Positions 1-11,432 of a stretch of DNA of 64,000 bases are shown piece by piece. The position numbers and the translations under genes are program-made. Where the stretch lies: positions 4,562,501 to 4,626,500 of the forward strand of contig NC_071671.1 of NCBI RefSeq assembly GCF_028554725.1. The letters are read 5' to 3'. How positions within the stretch are numbered: the stretch's first letter is position 1; each line of letters opens with the position of its first letter. The notes beneath the pieces are model-generated. The model made no database searches. It was not told where the DNA came from and saw nothing but the letters and a program-made list of their open reading frames with translations. This DNA comes from Zeugodacus cucurbitae. Its lineage: Eukaryota > Arthropoda > Insecta > Diptera > Tephritidae.

Positions 1-1511
1 AAAATGTGTTTGTGGCATATTCAACTGCAAGAGTATGACTTTAAATGTTAAAAATAAATAAACCATTTCATTTTATTGCTTATGGAGTATCCTAACATAT
101 GTATTTGAGTAAGCTCCTTTAGCTACATACGCAACCAAGGTCTCTTATTTATTATTGTTTCTTCTTCTTTTGCATTACAACGGCTTTTGACATTTACCAT
201 ATTCTTATTTTTAATGTAAATTCCTTATGTGGCGACTTTAAAACTGTTCTTGTTGTTGTTGTTGCTGACAGGACTTAAGTTGGTAAATGCTAAATTGCAT
301 ATGCTTAACTGTAACACTATATATACACAGGCTCCCACAAGCATGGGAGGCACCTAACTATGTGTGGCTGTGTGTTTATATACTTGAACGCGCCACATAT
401 GTTGCAGGTGAAGTGTAAGCACAACAATTTACCTCCAAACATAATTCTCACGTTTACCACATGCGCACATACATCAATGTAGTATACTTGCAGCATGTTG
501 CTCTTATAAGCACACTTATGGTGTTATACACTTACGTTGCATCCCCACTTCGACACAGAAGCATACACATATACATACACACGCAAATTTGTGTGTGTGT
601 GTGTGTTGCAAGTCAAGCGTCAAGCATTTATTGCACTTTCGTCAGACCTTGCTGTCGGCTGCTTGACACTCAGCTCCTTCGGCCCACTCAGCGCAACTGT
701 GTTCAGCACCGCACTCTTGTTGGCATTGTTGTCTTGTGCGCCTTCCTGTGGTAAAAGAAAAACGTAATAATAATAATAATAAGTTGTGCTAAAGCAGTTT
801 TTCTTTTCATTTACATTTTACATTTTTCAGTTTTTCTTTGTTATTTTGGGTTTTCCTTGCGCTTTAGCGTTATGCGCTTACTTTATGTGGGTCAACTGCA
901 ACTAAACTGGATTGCTTGCTGTCATAAGCTGAAATGAGTGCTGGGAAAGTTTATAATCTTCTGTATAGTGTTGCAGAGTGTTGGTTTTACACAATTGTCA
1001 CATTCATAAAATTGTGGGGAGGGGATGAGCTCTCTGCGCAGCTTAAAGAAGGTCAGTGTTGATAACAGCTCCTTTGCATACGAAATATTCGCCAACTGTA
1101 TTGTAAAAATTTAAAAATTTTAGTATTTCATCCAACACTATTCTCATCAGGATTGAGACATTACCATATTACATTTTTGTTGTTGTTGTTGATGTTTTTG
1201 TAGTTTTGCGGAAGTCAATGCTGTATGTTGCAGTCAATAACTATATTAGGACGTAAAATACTCATTGTTGATTCGACTGCCGTTGGAATTTGGGCATGAA
1301 TACTAGCAAGGTCCCCTTTGAAGAGCCTGGAACAGCGGAAATTATTTGATATATATTTAAAATAGATTGTAGATATAAAATAGTGGCTTGTTCTTAATAA
1401 ATTGTATAATTGGAAGTTATTCTACACACACCTCTCTTCATTAATAGTGCAAAAGAGTCAAAAAAATACGGATATTTCTCAGAAGGTGTACTTCGAATTT
1501 CTAAAGGCTAA
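1..1511. other. Non-coding stretch with simple repeats
   Basis: No supportable gene. It holds a (TTG)n run at 249-264, a (GT)n run at 591-606 and a (TAA)n run at 765-782. A 97-codon frame at 461-754 runs through the GT microsatellite and resembles nothing known. From about 1090 the texture changes to AT-rich sequence without CAA/TTG runs, except a short TTG run near 1180, and leads into a LINE fragment. Confidence 0.7.
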
Positions 1512-1718
1512 GTATCCGATGCAGTAATCGTTGGTGCAAGCCGAGGAAGAGAGAGACCTCCACTCCGATGGAAGGACCAGGTGGAGAATAACCTGGCTTC
1601 GCAAGGCATTACCAACTGAAACCAAACTGCCAAGATAAGAGATGCCTGGCGCACTGTTGTGGACTCGGCTATAACCGCGTAAGCGGTGACTCCTCCAGTC
1701 AAGAAGAAGAAGAAGAAG
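1512..1718 (+). mobile_element. RTE-like LINE, 3' end (copy a), (AAG)n tail
   Basis: This is a 5'-truncated remnant of the last part of a non-LTR retrotransposon ORF. Read on the plus strand from about 1519, it gives a frame with the motif GRERPPLRWKDQVENNLASQ, then RDAWRTVVDSAIT and a terminal stop. The same C-terminal tail occurs in the copies near 8.7, 23.8 and 58.7 kb. One internal TGA replaces what should be a tryptophan codon. The copy ends in AAG repeats (about 1701-1718), whereas sister copies end in TA or CATA repeats. Short tandem-repeat 3' tails are typical of RTE-clade LINEs. Clade assignment is from recalled motifs and has not been tested by a search. No clear target-site duplication is visible. 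Confidence 0.75.
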
Positions 1719-1925
1719 CATCCAGCCGCTGGTAAAGATGTTCAATCTCTAGTAGAGTCTTCTCAATATCTAGAGCGAGCTAATAGGTTCCCACAGCCTA
1801 AAAGGAGAGTAAATAAAATAAATGAAATGTTATTTGAAATACTGCGAGCTTGGAAAAGGGTAAAGTATAAAAAATTGATTCTTTAATCCTCATTAATTCA
1901 CAATTAATCCAAATCGGTTACTTAA
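1719..1925. other. Short non-coding spacer
   Basis: AT-rich sequence between the LINE tail and the TTAA-flanked MITE. Nothing recognisable apart from the TTAA at 1922-1925, beside the MITE boundary. Confidence 0.5.
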
Positions 1926-2578
1926 TTAGGGGCTTACATAGGTTTCGTGATTTCAAAAAATCGATTTTTATTTTTTTGTGCTTATTAATTTCTACAACAT
2001 CTCAAGAAAATTATGCTAAAACTTCAAGTCGATCCGAATAATAGTTTCGGAGATACAGCCTTGGGAAGGTGTGCGCTCCAAGTCAGGTAGTATTGTTACC
2101 CAAAACTTTAAACGCGTTTTTCTCGGAACCGTGTTTTCAAAGTAGGTTGTCAAATGTTCTCGAAAACTACTCAACCGATCTTGATGAAATTTTGCACAGG
2201 TGTTCGAGATACAATTCACTTCGTGCTTGAACGAAGGATTTTTTTCAATTACAACTATTAAAAAAAAAAACAAAATGTTAAGCAAATTTTCCGGAAATTT
2301 TTATTTTTTTGGAAAAATGTCTGCCAAAATTCCATTTTTTTCTTTTTTGTCTTTCCTTCGTTCAAGCACGAGTTTATGGTCTTAACTAAAACACTTGTTT
2401 TTGCTTTTTACACAATGGAGGAGTTTTAATTTTTTTTTTGAAAATGTCAGAAATTATTCTTTAAATATTTATTTATAAGAAGAAAATTTTGAATTAAATA
2501 AATAATTGTTTACATATAATAGAAAAAAAATATTGAAAATAGGCCTCTTTACCCGACAAAACCCATGTAACCCCTTAA
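1926..2578 (+). mobile_element. TTAA-flanked MITE, full-length copy
   Basis: The left end (from 1926, TTAGGGGCTTACATAGG) and the reverse complement of the right end (from 2578, TTAAGGGGTTACATGGG) form imperfect TIRs beside TTAA, so this is a complete insertion of about 650 bp. Just inside the left end is the palindromic core AAAAAATCGATTTTT, shared with the copies at 35.1 and 47.5 kb. The phrase around 2030-2060 (CCGAATAATAGTTTCGGAGA) is repeated at 47.56 kb. The element also holds an internal perfect 18-bp inverted repeat (2221-2238 and 2354-2371). It encodes no credible protein; the 89-codon minus-strand frame is spurious. The TTAA target suggests mobilisation by a piggyBac-type transposase, but that is inference. 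Confidence 0.7.
2221..2371. repeat. 18-bp perfect inverted repeat inside the MITE
   Basis: The arms TCGTGCTTGAACGAAGGA (2221-2238) and its exact reverse complement (2354-2371) are separated by about 115 bp of A- and T-rich DNA. Transcribed, this would fold into a long-looped hairpin. It may show that the MITE was formed by inverted joining of two partial copies. Confidence 0.85.
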
Positions 2579-5500
2579 GACCTTTCGTATAAATGATAAT
2601 ATTGTGATAATCTCAGTGGCCTTCACAAGATTCTTCTGTTTCTTGAACACAACCACCACAATTTTCAACCAAATGCAATATTAAAGACACTGAAACTTGC
2701 CACAACACACTTTACCAACTAGTTTGTATTACTAGCACCAATAACCATGAACTTTTATGAGGAAATGCATTGCTATATACACAAATTGTAAAGGGCTATA
2801 TTATGAGTGCTCTAGACTACAACTACTATAATACACTTCTGAGTAGTGGCAGTTGTGGCAGGTTTATATGCATAATGCGCTCATATAAAATTACTAGCAC
2901 ACACAAACACACACACTATAATATGCAACTAAAAATAATTGCAACTGTGTCACATTTACATACAAATACAGCGCAAAGTGGCAACACTGAGCCTTGCCAA
3001 AGCATTACTGCCCACACACACACATACATACATACATGCATACATAAATGAGTGGCAAGTAGCAAAGGTCCTGCCGCAACAGTATCCTTCATAATGACAG
3101 CAAAGTTGAAACTGCCGAGCAATGGCACCTTGCAATAGCACAGCAACAACACAAATAACAACAACAACAACTAAAGTAAGCAATGTCAATGTGTTGAAGA
3201 TCTTTGCCACGCTGCCAAAGCCACTAATACCCTGGCCCCAAATGCACTGACTACCTTCACAACAACAACAACATGCATTTTTATGCTGCCACTTTATTAG
3301 TGTGTGTGTGTGTATTTAGTAAGGCAGTTATGCGCTAGCTTTAGTGAAAGCTGTTTGTATGTGCTGCGGATGAATTTCCATAGAGCCGTAAAAACTAGCG
3401 GAAAGGTAGTGAAGCAATTATGCAATTACTTAATTTGATATAATTTCACCGGCTTTGCTTTGCGAATAGAAAATTGTTTTATTTCCCGCGCCACGCCCAC
3501 CTCTGGGTGTTGGTGTTGGCGTTTGCTCCAGTGTAGCGTCCGCGGGCAATATGGTAATGCAGAAAATAATGCTTTTATGCATTTATTTATTTATGTATGC
3601 ACGATCATATATATATACATATTTACACATTTATATGGGCATATATGGGTCTATTGAACGACTGCTGGTGGATCGCTTTTTTGCTCTATTGTCACTGCCA
3701 TAGTCCTTCAACCAACTTTGCGCTTATTTTTAATTTAATACAGAGGTAGTTGAATACATCAGTGACAGAATTAATTTTTGAGAATTAAATATAAGGAATC
3801 GATTGAGAGTGAAAAGCATGACAGATAAACCTTTTATGAATCGAGAAATAAGCTCTTAATTCTGATTGTAGCCTACACTATGGAATGAAGGAAGGATTTT
3901 ATGATCTTAAGATTACACTGGCATGTTGATGAAATCCTCTGGAGTTAGTTTTTAGTTCATGAAGTAGTTCCGAGGTTCGATAGTAACTGCCGAGGGCGTC
4001 CTACTGAAAGCTTTTACGGTCAACGAGAATAATCAGACTTCAGGTTTTGCAATTGTAATGATTACACACTTTTCAAGTTCACCCTATATAAATAATTGCC
4101 TTTTATGTGGGTCATTTCGAACCTTCCAGCTTAGAGAGATAGAACATTTTTGCTTTTAGCTTTAATTATAGTCATTTGCATACTATGCATGAAATTCCAA
4201 GACATATCGAACAGTCCACGTATTCACATGACTTTGCTTTTCACTCATTCAGTACATATATTTCATGCATTATATGATTTTCCTTTTGTTTGCTAAAGCA
4301 AGCGAAATTATTCATAAACTAGAAGGTCGCTGCAATGCTATTCCCTTTACTCGCCTTATTTGCTTAGTTGCAGCGTGTTTCCGCGCTGCGTTTATTTTAT
4401 TTTATGTGCTATTATTGTTATTGTTGCTTTTATTTTACTGCTTTCAAAGTGCCCCTCCCTTCAGCCTTTCCAACCGCCCCTCCCTGCCGGGCAATTGTTT
4501 ACTTTCACGCCTTTGCGCGAAACTAAACTAACGGCAATTATGCTGGCATTTCCAATGTGGCGTTGAAAGGTGAGTTCATGTGGCGCTTTATATACTGCGT
4601 GTAGCTATGTGCGGGTATAGAAATGTTTTTTGCCCTGTCTGTTTGCATATGAATTCATAGCCGGTCATATTTGCTTTGTGCTCGGCGACGCTGGTTTTAA
4701 GTGCATTAACTTCGTTGCAATGCAGTTTGCAGCAACATTTATATTTAATTGCGTTTATTTACCTAATTTGTTGGCCAGCACAGCTGTTGCAAGACAATAC
4801 AACAGGCATGGCGCTGCAGCGCTTTGAAGTCCAATGGCAAATTAGCAGCGTTGTGTGCGAGTTGTACTCTGCAGTATTAGATTAATGAATGAGCTTTTGG
4901 TCATTGCTTGCGAACTTTTCTAATTGAAATGGAAAGTTTTGCTCTCAAAAGATATTAGTGCAAAATAATATGATTTTTCATTCAAGGATAGTATATTTTA
5001 TGGCAGTATGGACGTATTCAAACCATTAGAAGTGGCTTTAAATAAAAATTAAAAAGAAAAAATAAATATAAAAGAATAAAAATAAATCCAGCTTCAAAAT
5101 TATTGCCTATCCCCTCCGATTTAGTATATCTATTGATGAAACCTTGCTTTCAAAGGTTCCTACTTCCAGATATTCAATATATCGTTTCGTATTCCACAAA
5201 AATATCCCATCAAGGGATCTACAAATACTCGTGAGATCATCCAAAAATCAATTTCTCCTGAGATAATGTTAGAAAGTGAGACTTCAGCACAGATTTAGGA
5301 CCCGTGTTATCGTTTAAAAATATAAAAATATAGCGTCGAATGATCTAAGGCATGGATTAGACAGATCTTCGCTATTTTGCAGGCCAAGACCGGTAATTGT
5401 GGTCAGTCGATTTGCGGCTGAAATCCGATACCGTTCAACTTTGCTTGTAAGGGCAGTGAAAGCTCGATATTTCGAAAGCTCAAACCGCTCTTTCAGTCCA

Positions 5501-5582
5501 GTGCCTTCAGTTCAGCTATTTCCAGAGTTTATGTCACAAATGCTTTTACTTATCACGGCTTTCTTCGCCATAGTAAAACAAT
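2579..5582. other. Non-coding stretch
   Basis: No supportable gene. There are CA/CATA microsatellites near 2900-2915 and 3008-3045, and a (GT)n run at 3300-3313. Two compositionally different islands (about 3740-4150 and 4930-5580) lack the CAA/TTG texture but match no element I recognise. The open frames of 60-93 codons are in simple sequence and look like chance. Confidence 0.6.
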
Positions 5583-5602
5583 CGGGTCTATATATAGACC
5601 CG
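5583..5602. repeat. 20-bp perfect palindrome
   Basis: CGGGTCTATATATAGACCCG equals its own reverse complement across all 20 bases. It lies in an island of unusual composition, not in a microsatellite, and has no recognised element around it. It could be a cruciform-forming site, a dimeric protein-binding site or the core of an unrecognised element; the sequence alone does not decide. Confidence 0.9.
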
Positions 5603-7896
5603 TAAGAATAAGTCCTTAGTGAAAGCAAAACCAGCACAAATCATATAGCAACATCGTATATTTTCAACAACTTCACCTCCTCCCTCTCACCTACACCACT
5701 TCCACCTCGACAACAAAGTAATTGTCTCACACGAGCCTCGGCACTTTAGCCATATTTGGACGACGTCATTAAAGGTAACCGACCTGTAAGTCTAATTGTT
5801 TTCTTACCGGCCTGTAGTGAGCCATAAAACAATTACGCTACGCCAATAAAAGACAAAAAGTTGACCAAATGTGCTGCCGGAGCTTCGAGCTTTTAGCTTC
5901 AACGCGCACAACAACAACAATGCATGAAGTTGTCTCCGTACGATGGAAATCAACACAAACAGCTTTAATGCCAGCTAAAGCTGAGTTAAGCATGCCGCTC
6001 TGCCTCTGCTCTCACATTAGACCACTGTGTTACCGTTATGCTTCGGCCTAAAATGGCCGTCAGCGCAATTGTTTTGCGGTTTGATTCCTTAGAGGAAATT
6101 TTCTTCAAACATTCACAGTCAGCAAGCTATCAAATGTTTATGCCAACCCCAACAAGCAAAAAACAAATGTTGTTACAAATGCAACAACAGCGTGTTTGTT
6201 GTTGTGTGGCACATACATGAGTAGGTAGTGGTATGTAGGTACGTGTTGCATGCCACAATATTTGTTATTGCTGCTATTCGCAGTGCTATTGCTTTTGCTA
6301 TTACCATTTGATGAGCGCGTTTTTGTTACAGTTATTCTCAGTATGTGTGTGTGCTATTGTAAGTGTGGTAGTGTTTGCTGGTTCGCTGCCTGACTCCTGG
6401 CCTAACCGCGTTTGCATACAACGTTCTACCCGGAATGATAACATTTGGCCAATATGGCGCATTCACTTGAGCCATTAAAATGGCCCAGGCGCCGGCTATA
6501 ATGGCCAACAAACAGCGCACGCTGCAGCTTGCCACCCACACACTCAAACAAACAAACAAACATACATACATACACTCGTATGTACGTGCCATTGTTTGCG
6601 CTCATAACTGTTGTTTTCTGCCTTTGTTTGAATTATTTTCATTTTATGGGCTTTTTTCTTTCCATTTCACTTTGCTAGAAATTGATTTTTTTATATTTCC
6701 ACTTTTGTTTATTTTACTTCAAATCGGATTTCGCTTTTTTCTCCCCACCACCAGCCTCTCACTTTATTGCCTTTATTTTACAATACACCGGCATTGTAGC
6801 ACTCCGTGAAGTTAGGACCATATGTGCGCCGTGGCTCCTTTTGTGCGACCATTTTTACAACGCCTCGCATATCCTTATAAAAGTCACTTCAGCTCAATCG
6901 CCAGTTTGCTTGCCGCTGTTGCCTTTTATGTCCGTCTGCCATGCTCCACTTACGCAAACACACACACATGCACTCACTTTCTTGTTCTTGCTGTGTGTTT
7001 ATTCGCATTGCATGCCGCCTTGCATTGTGTTGTCGTCTTGGTGTTGCAGCTTTTGCTTGTCTGCCTTCCATGCTTTTTATACGCTTTCGTTAAATTCTAC
7101 TTTGCTCTTTTGCTCAGCAGTTTATTGCATTTTTGTGGCGTCTCAAAGTACCGTTTTTACCATTCATCCACAATGGCCAACCTATTTTGTTATATCCTCG
7201 ACTAAAATGTTGTAGAATTTACGCTCGGCGGAAGTGCATATTTAAACGGGTGTGTGTGTGTGTGTGTGTTGGCGTCTAAAAATGTGTTATTGTTCCCTAC
7301 AAACCTACTTAATGGCTACTCGTTGACTTCAATGACGGCGGGATTTGCGCCATTTGACTCGAGCACTGCTTAGAGTAGCTATTGTCCTGTTTAATATTTA
7401 CTTTGTATTTATATCTAAGGTGGACAATTGCTTATTTTACGGCGCTGCTAAGCTCAATCGGTGCTAAAGTTTTGAACATGTACTAAACTTCGGCCCTTAA
7501 AGTTGTTAAATGAGAGCATATACTTTTTAGTAGTCTTCATTTTGATCAGTTTAGACGAAACTTCCTCTTCTACCAACAGGGTTTATCTAGATTTGTATCT
7601 TCCACCATTGTTCCGAAACTTCTCTGTCCAATTGTCAAAAAAGTTCAACTGAAAAGCGCAACTTCAATACATGAAAACTCTCTATTTGACTAAGCTAGTA
7701 TATTTGGTCTATACCAATTTGTCTGTTCGATTCGCCACTTCCAAAGTTTGTCAAATATAACAACAATTGTTGGCCTCCATGGACCCTTGCCTCTTGATCT
7801 TTACCTTTATTTCAATGACTAATTGAACTCGAGCTGGACCGTATGATCGAGTACAGAGATCATTATTTCCATCTATATTTAAAAAAAATTCACAAT
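5603..7896. other. Non-coding stretch with the window's longest chance ORF
   Basis: There are CAA/TTG runs, an (AAAC)n/(CATA)n block near 6545-6575 and a (GT)n run at 7251-7269. The longest open frame of the window (6682-7215, 177 codons) lies here. It is rich in F, L, C, S and H from T-rich and CA-repeat DNA, has no recognisable domain, and overlaps a second long frame, so I do not call it a gene. From about 7380 the texture changes to the island type that precedes the LINE. Confidence 0.6.
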
Positions 7897-8200
7897 GTGC
7901 CAAATCTTGGAAAAGACCAGAGAGAGAAGAATCGACACTCACCACCTTTTCATAGATTTTAAAGCTGCCTTCGATAGCACGCAAAGGAGCTCCGTCTATG
8001 CCGCGATGTCTGAATTTGGTATCCCTACGAAACTAATACGGCTATGTAAGCTGACGTTGAGCAATAACAAAAGCTCTATCAGGATCGGGAAGGACCTCTC
8101 CGAGCCGTTCGATACGAAACGAGGCTTCCGAAAGGGTGACTCACTATCGTACGACCTGATGGTGAAGAAAATAATACGAGCTGCAGAGCTAAATAGATGA
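7897..8200 (+). pseudogene. Broken reverse transcriptase segment of LINE copy b
   Basis: This open segment of about 100 codons encodes the palm region of a non-LTR reverse transcriptase. The motif-A block FIDFKAAFDS, with its metal-binding Asp, is near the start. It is followed by IPTKLIRLCKLTLSNNKSSI and the segment FDTKRGFRKGDSLS; in intact relatives the last resembles the (R/K)G.RQGD.LS motif, and here Q is K. The frame stops at a TAG right after RAAELNR, where a deletion has joined it out of frame to the residual DDIIG of the YADD motif. It therefore cannot make active enzyme. The first Met in the frame lies inside the deduced sequence and is not a native start. Confidence 0.8.
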
Positions 8201-8859
8201 TATTATCGGATGCAAAAACTGCGCCGTTTGTTCTGCTTTTTCCAGACTTGATAAGGAAGAGAAGCGTATAGGTCTGGAGGTGAATGAGGACAAGACGAAA
8301 TATCTCCTGTCATCAAACAAGCAGTCAACAATGTCAGCCTCGAAATCCAACGCAGAATCTCTCTTGCTAGCAGTTACTACTTTGGACTGAGTATGCAATG
8401 GAAAAGTAAAGTCCTCTCTCGACGAACCAAAATCAAGCTCTATAAGTCGCTTATTATTCCCGTCCTGATGTATGGCGCTGAAGCGTGGACGCAAGCGTTT
8501 TGCGCAAGATTTATGGTCCTCTTAACATTGGACGCAGACGATAGAACGATGAGCTGTACGAGTTATACGACGACATTGACATAGTTCAGCGAATAAAAGG
8601 ACAACGGCTTTGCTGGCTAGGTCATGTTGTTCGGATGGAAGAAAACACTCCAGCTCTGAAAGTATTCGATGCAGTACCCGCTGAGGAAGCCGCGGAAAAG
8701 AACGATCTCCCCTCCGATGGAAAGACCAAGTGGAAAGTGACCTGGCGTCACTTGGTGTTTCCAGTTGGCGCCAAAAAGAGAAAAAAGCGGAACGAGTGGT
8801 GTATTCGGCTATAATCGCTTAAAGCGGTTCCTACGCCAAATATATATATATATATATAT
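7897..8859 (+). mobile_element. RTE-like LINE fragment (copy b) with RT domain, (TA)n tail
   Basis: This is the longest copy of the window's RTE-like family and the only one that reaches the core of the reverse transcriptase. Successive frames show ILEKTRERRIDTHHLFIDFK leading into the motif-A block, then NEDKTKYLLSSNKQS, SRRTKIKLYKSLIIPVLMYG, WLGHVVRMEENTPALKVFDA and a C-terminal tail. At least three deletions are visible against sister copies. One removes most of the block before and into the YADD box, near 8196. One removes about 33 codons near 8325. One removes about 16 codons near 8492. The 3' end is a (TA)n tract (8840-8859). Non-functional. I see no convincing target-site duplication. 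Confidence 0.85.
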
Positions 8860-11432
8860 CAACCTGTCCGGAGTCAACTTAGACACAAGTGAACTCGGTT
8901 TCCATTTGTCTGATAAAATAATATACAATAATTCTACATCAATCTTACGATAAAAACAAAGTAGTTTAACGATTTTTAACCTATCGGAGCTTACTGCAGA
9001 ATGAGTTTTTGTACATCGTAGACTCCGCCGCACTCGAAAAGATTAAGCAGCTTTCGAATATATCGGAAAGACAAGCGCAAAAAATCTCTTTCACAATTGT
9101 CGTCTTGAATTGGCGCCAACTCAATCATTGAAGACACGACTGATCTGTTATTGTGGGCGCTACTGAATCCACTTAGCAAAGCATAAGACTTCCCTTCCAG
9201 TTTCCTTCAATAACTCTGACTTTTATCACAGCTCCTCCACTTGTTTCCACACTTCATTACAATAAATTATTTCCGTCCTTTTGACCATAAAGAATATGCC
9301 GACAAATGTGTACTCGTAGATATACTTACATATATATTTAATGAAGAAATTTCCATTAGTTTCAGTTCGTTGCTAATTTTGAGTTATTTTTAGTGGCAAT
9401 GCGTGAAGATCATGCGCTGAAAGTAGCGCAGGGGAGCGGCTGCGCGCAGAGGGTAAGCGCGATCAAACTAGCATGAAATAATTTCCTTCATCACTTTCAT
9501 CATTACACAACAAAAACAACAAGAAGAAGACGCTGAAAAATTGCGCTGAGTGTGCCTTTGAGAGCAAATGCCGGCAAGATTACTATGAGATGCTGAGTCC
9601 CTCGCAATGCGAACTCACATGTGCTGCCCCAGCGCAGCTCTTTCGAATGACGCTCGTCGCCCGAACGGCGCGCACTCAGCTGCTTGTTGTTGATGTCTTT
9701 ATTGCTGAGCAAAATAAGGGAACTAAAAATTAATTTAATTTCTTTGTTGTTGTTGTTTTTTCCGCTTTTATTTGAAAGTGCAGCGAATGATATTTTTGTG
9801 GCGATTTTGATCTTCACATATCATTTAGGCGCGCATGCGAAGCGAAATATGTGTGGATTCTTATAATTGGCTTGTTTGATGCGCGCGCTTGTTGTTGTTT
9901 GTTTGTTTGTTTGTTGCTGTTAGTGGCATATAGTTCCTGGAAGTGGTAAGCGAATGGCAATCTAATTAACTCGTTGTGGCAATACGAAGATACATTTGAA
10001 TAATAAATATGTGTACGCAGTTAAACAGATGGCGATATCCGATGAATGGGCAATGCGAAGACGACGATGAATGAGTGAACGTTTGCTGGATTTATGGAGA
10101 CAAATTGTTTGACTGGTGGTGGTACAAATAAGCATTTTTGTTTTAAGACTCTGTTTCGTACATTAATCTATGGAAATATATTTGTTAAATGAAATTTAAA
10201 AGTTCTGTAAAGCTTGATGAAAGCTTTTTCTCTTTTTAAAAATCTAAAAATCCCCGATATCAATTAAAACATGTTTTTGAGAAATATAACCTATCTGCAT
10301 AAATTTAGTAAGATACTATACGGAAATATAGCATCTTTAATAATATAATAGTTGGTTTTAGGCTTGGTTTGATATCTGAAAAGCTCATAAAAGCTCTCTA
10401 GACAGCTTTCACATATATACAGCTCAACTAGCGACTGGATTGCGCTTCCGAAGAAGTCAAATATTCTTTAAATATTCTAAATCAGTTCTAACTCAAGATC
10501 GAATCGATCAGTATTTCCGCTATAAATGGTCTGCTTCTACAATTTAAAACGTTTTTCTTAGTGTACAAAATCATCATTTCCATCAAAAAGCTTTTATTTG
10601 GCAAATAAATATCTCCATTTTTAACTTGTACCAAATATATGCAACACTTATCCGATAGCGAAATTTCGTTCTGAATTTCTACAGAAATATCTCGTTTGAA
10701 CTCTTTTCCGCTTCTTTTAAGAATTTGTAATTCAAACTGTTGTTTTTTTTCCAAGTATATACAGTCGTGTTAGCTTTTTTCTGTCTTTTTTACGCAATCC
10801 TTTTCTGATCCCTTTTTAGTCATTCGCTTAGCTTTGGCATTTGCATTTGAAATAAAATTTATTGCGCCGCTTTTATTTGCTACTTGCTTTATTTTTATTC
10901 ATACTAAATGTTCGTGTATTCATATGCCGTATTCTCATTCAAATGCCTGTTTATTGTTCTTGGCAGTCTGGTATTTTGACTTTTGGCCTTTTTCTGGCAT
11001 TTCAATCATATTTGTGTTGATGACTTTTATATCTTCCAGATGCACTGTGAACGCTTTTATTTCATTGAAAGTTCTTCATAAGAAACACTACGTCTTTGTT
11101 TTGATATGATTTCTACGGAACGCAAAAGATGATGACTAATCGTGTGTTATTCAGTACATGGTCTTGTGGTAGATATATAATTAGTGGAGTATGGAAAGGA
11201 TTATGAGTCAGAAGGAATTGCATTGTCCGTACAGTTTTTAATTAGTTTAATATTTACATAAGAAATACGAATCTTCCTCTTTCTTTTATTAAAAAATTAT
11301 CAGTATTGTATGAAGAAATGTAATAGTACCTTTTCATGGTAAGAATACTCCTAGAAGAGTTCTCAAGTACTCATACAGCATCAGACGTTCGAATTATACC
11401 TTGAACTTTATCCAAGCACCCTTGAAATTGAT
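8860..11432. other. Non-coding stretch
   Basis: No supportable gene. 9400-9700 is locally GC-richer, with several GCGC steps, and could be regulatory, but there is no clear core promoter. There is a (TTTG)n run at about 9891-9916. From 10140 to 11430 the sequence is AT-rich island type with no recognised element. Confidence 0.6.

Noticed and set aside
2016..2285. 89-codon minus-strand frame
   Set aside because: It lies wholly inside the MITE, has no domain, and the other copies do not keep the frame.
6682..7215. Longest open frame in the window (177 codons, plus strand)
   Set aside because: It lies in T-rich and CA-repeat DNA, overlaps another long frame in a second phase (6822-7205), has no domain I recognise and shows the F/L/C/S bias of stop-poor T-rich sequence.
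9090..9120. Retroviral primer-binding-like TGGCGCCAAC
   Set aside because: No long terminal repeat or gag/pol sequence nearby; a ten-base match is not enough.
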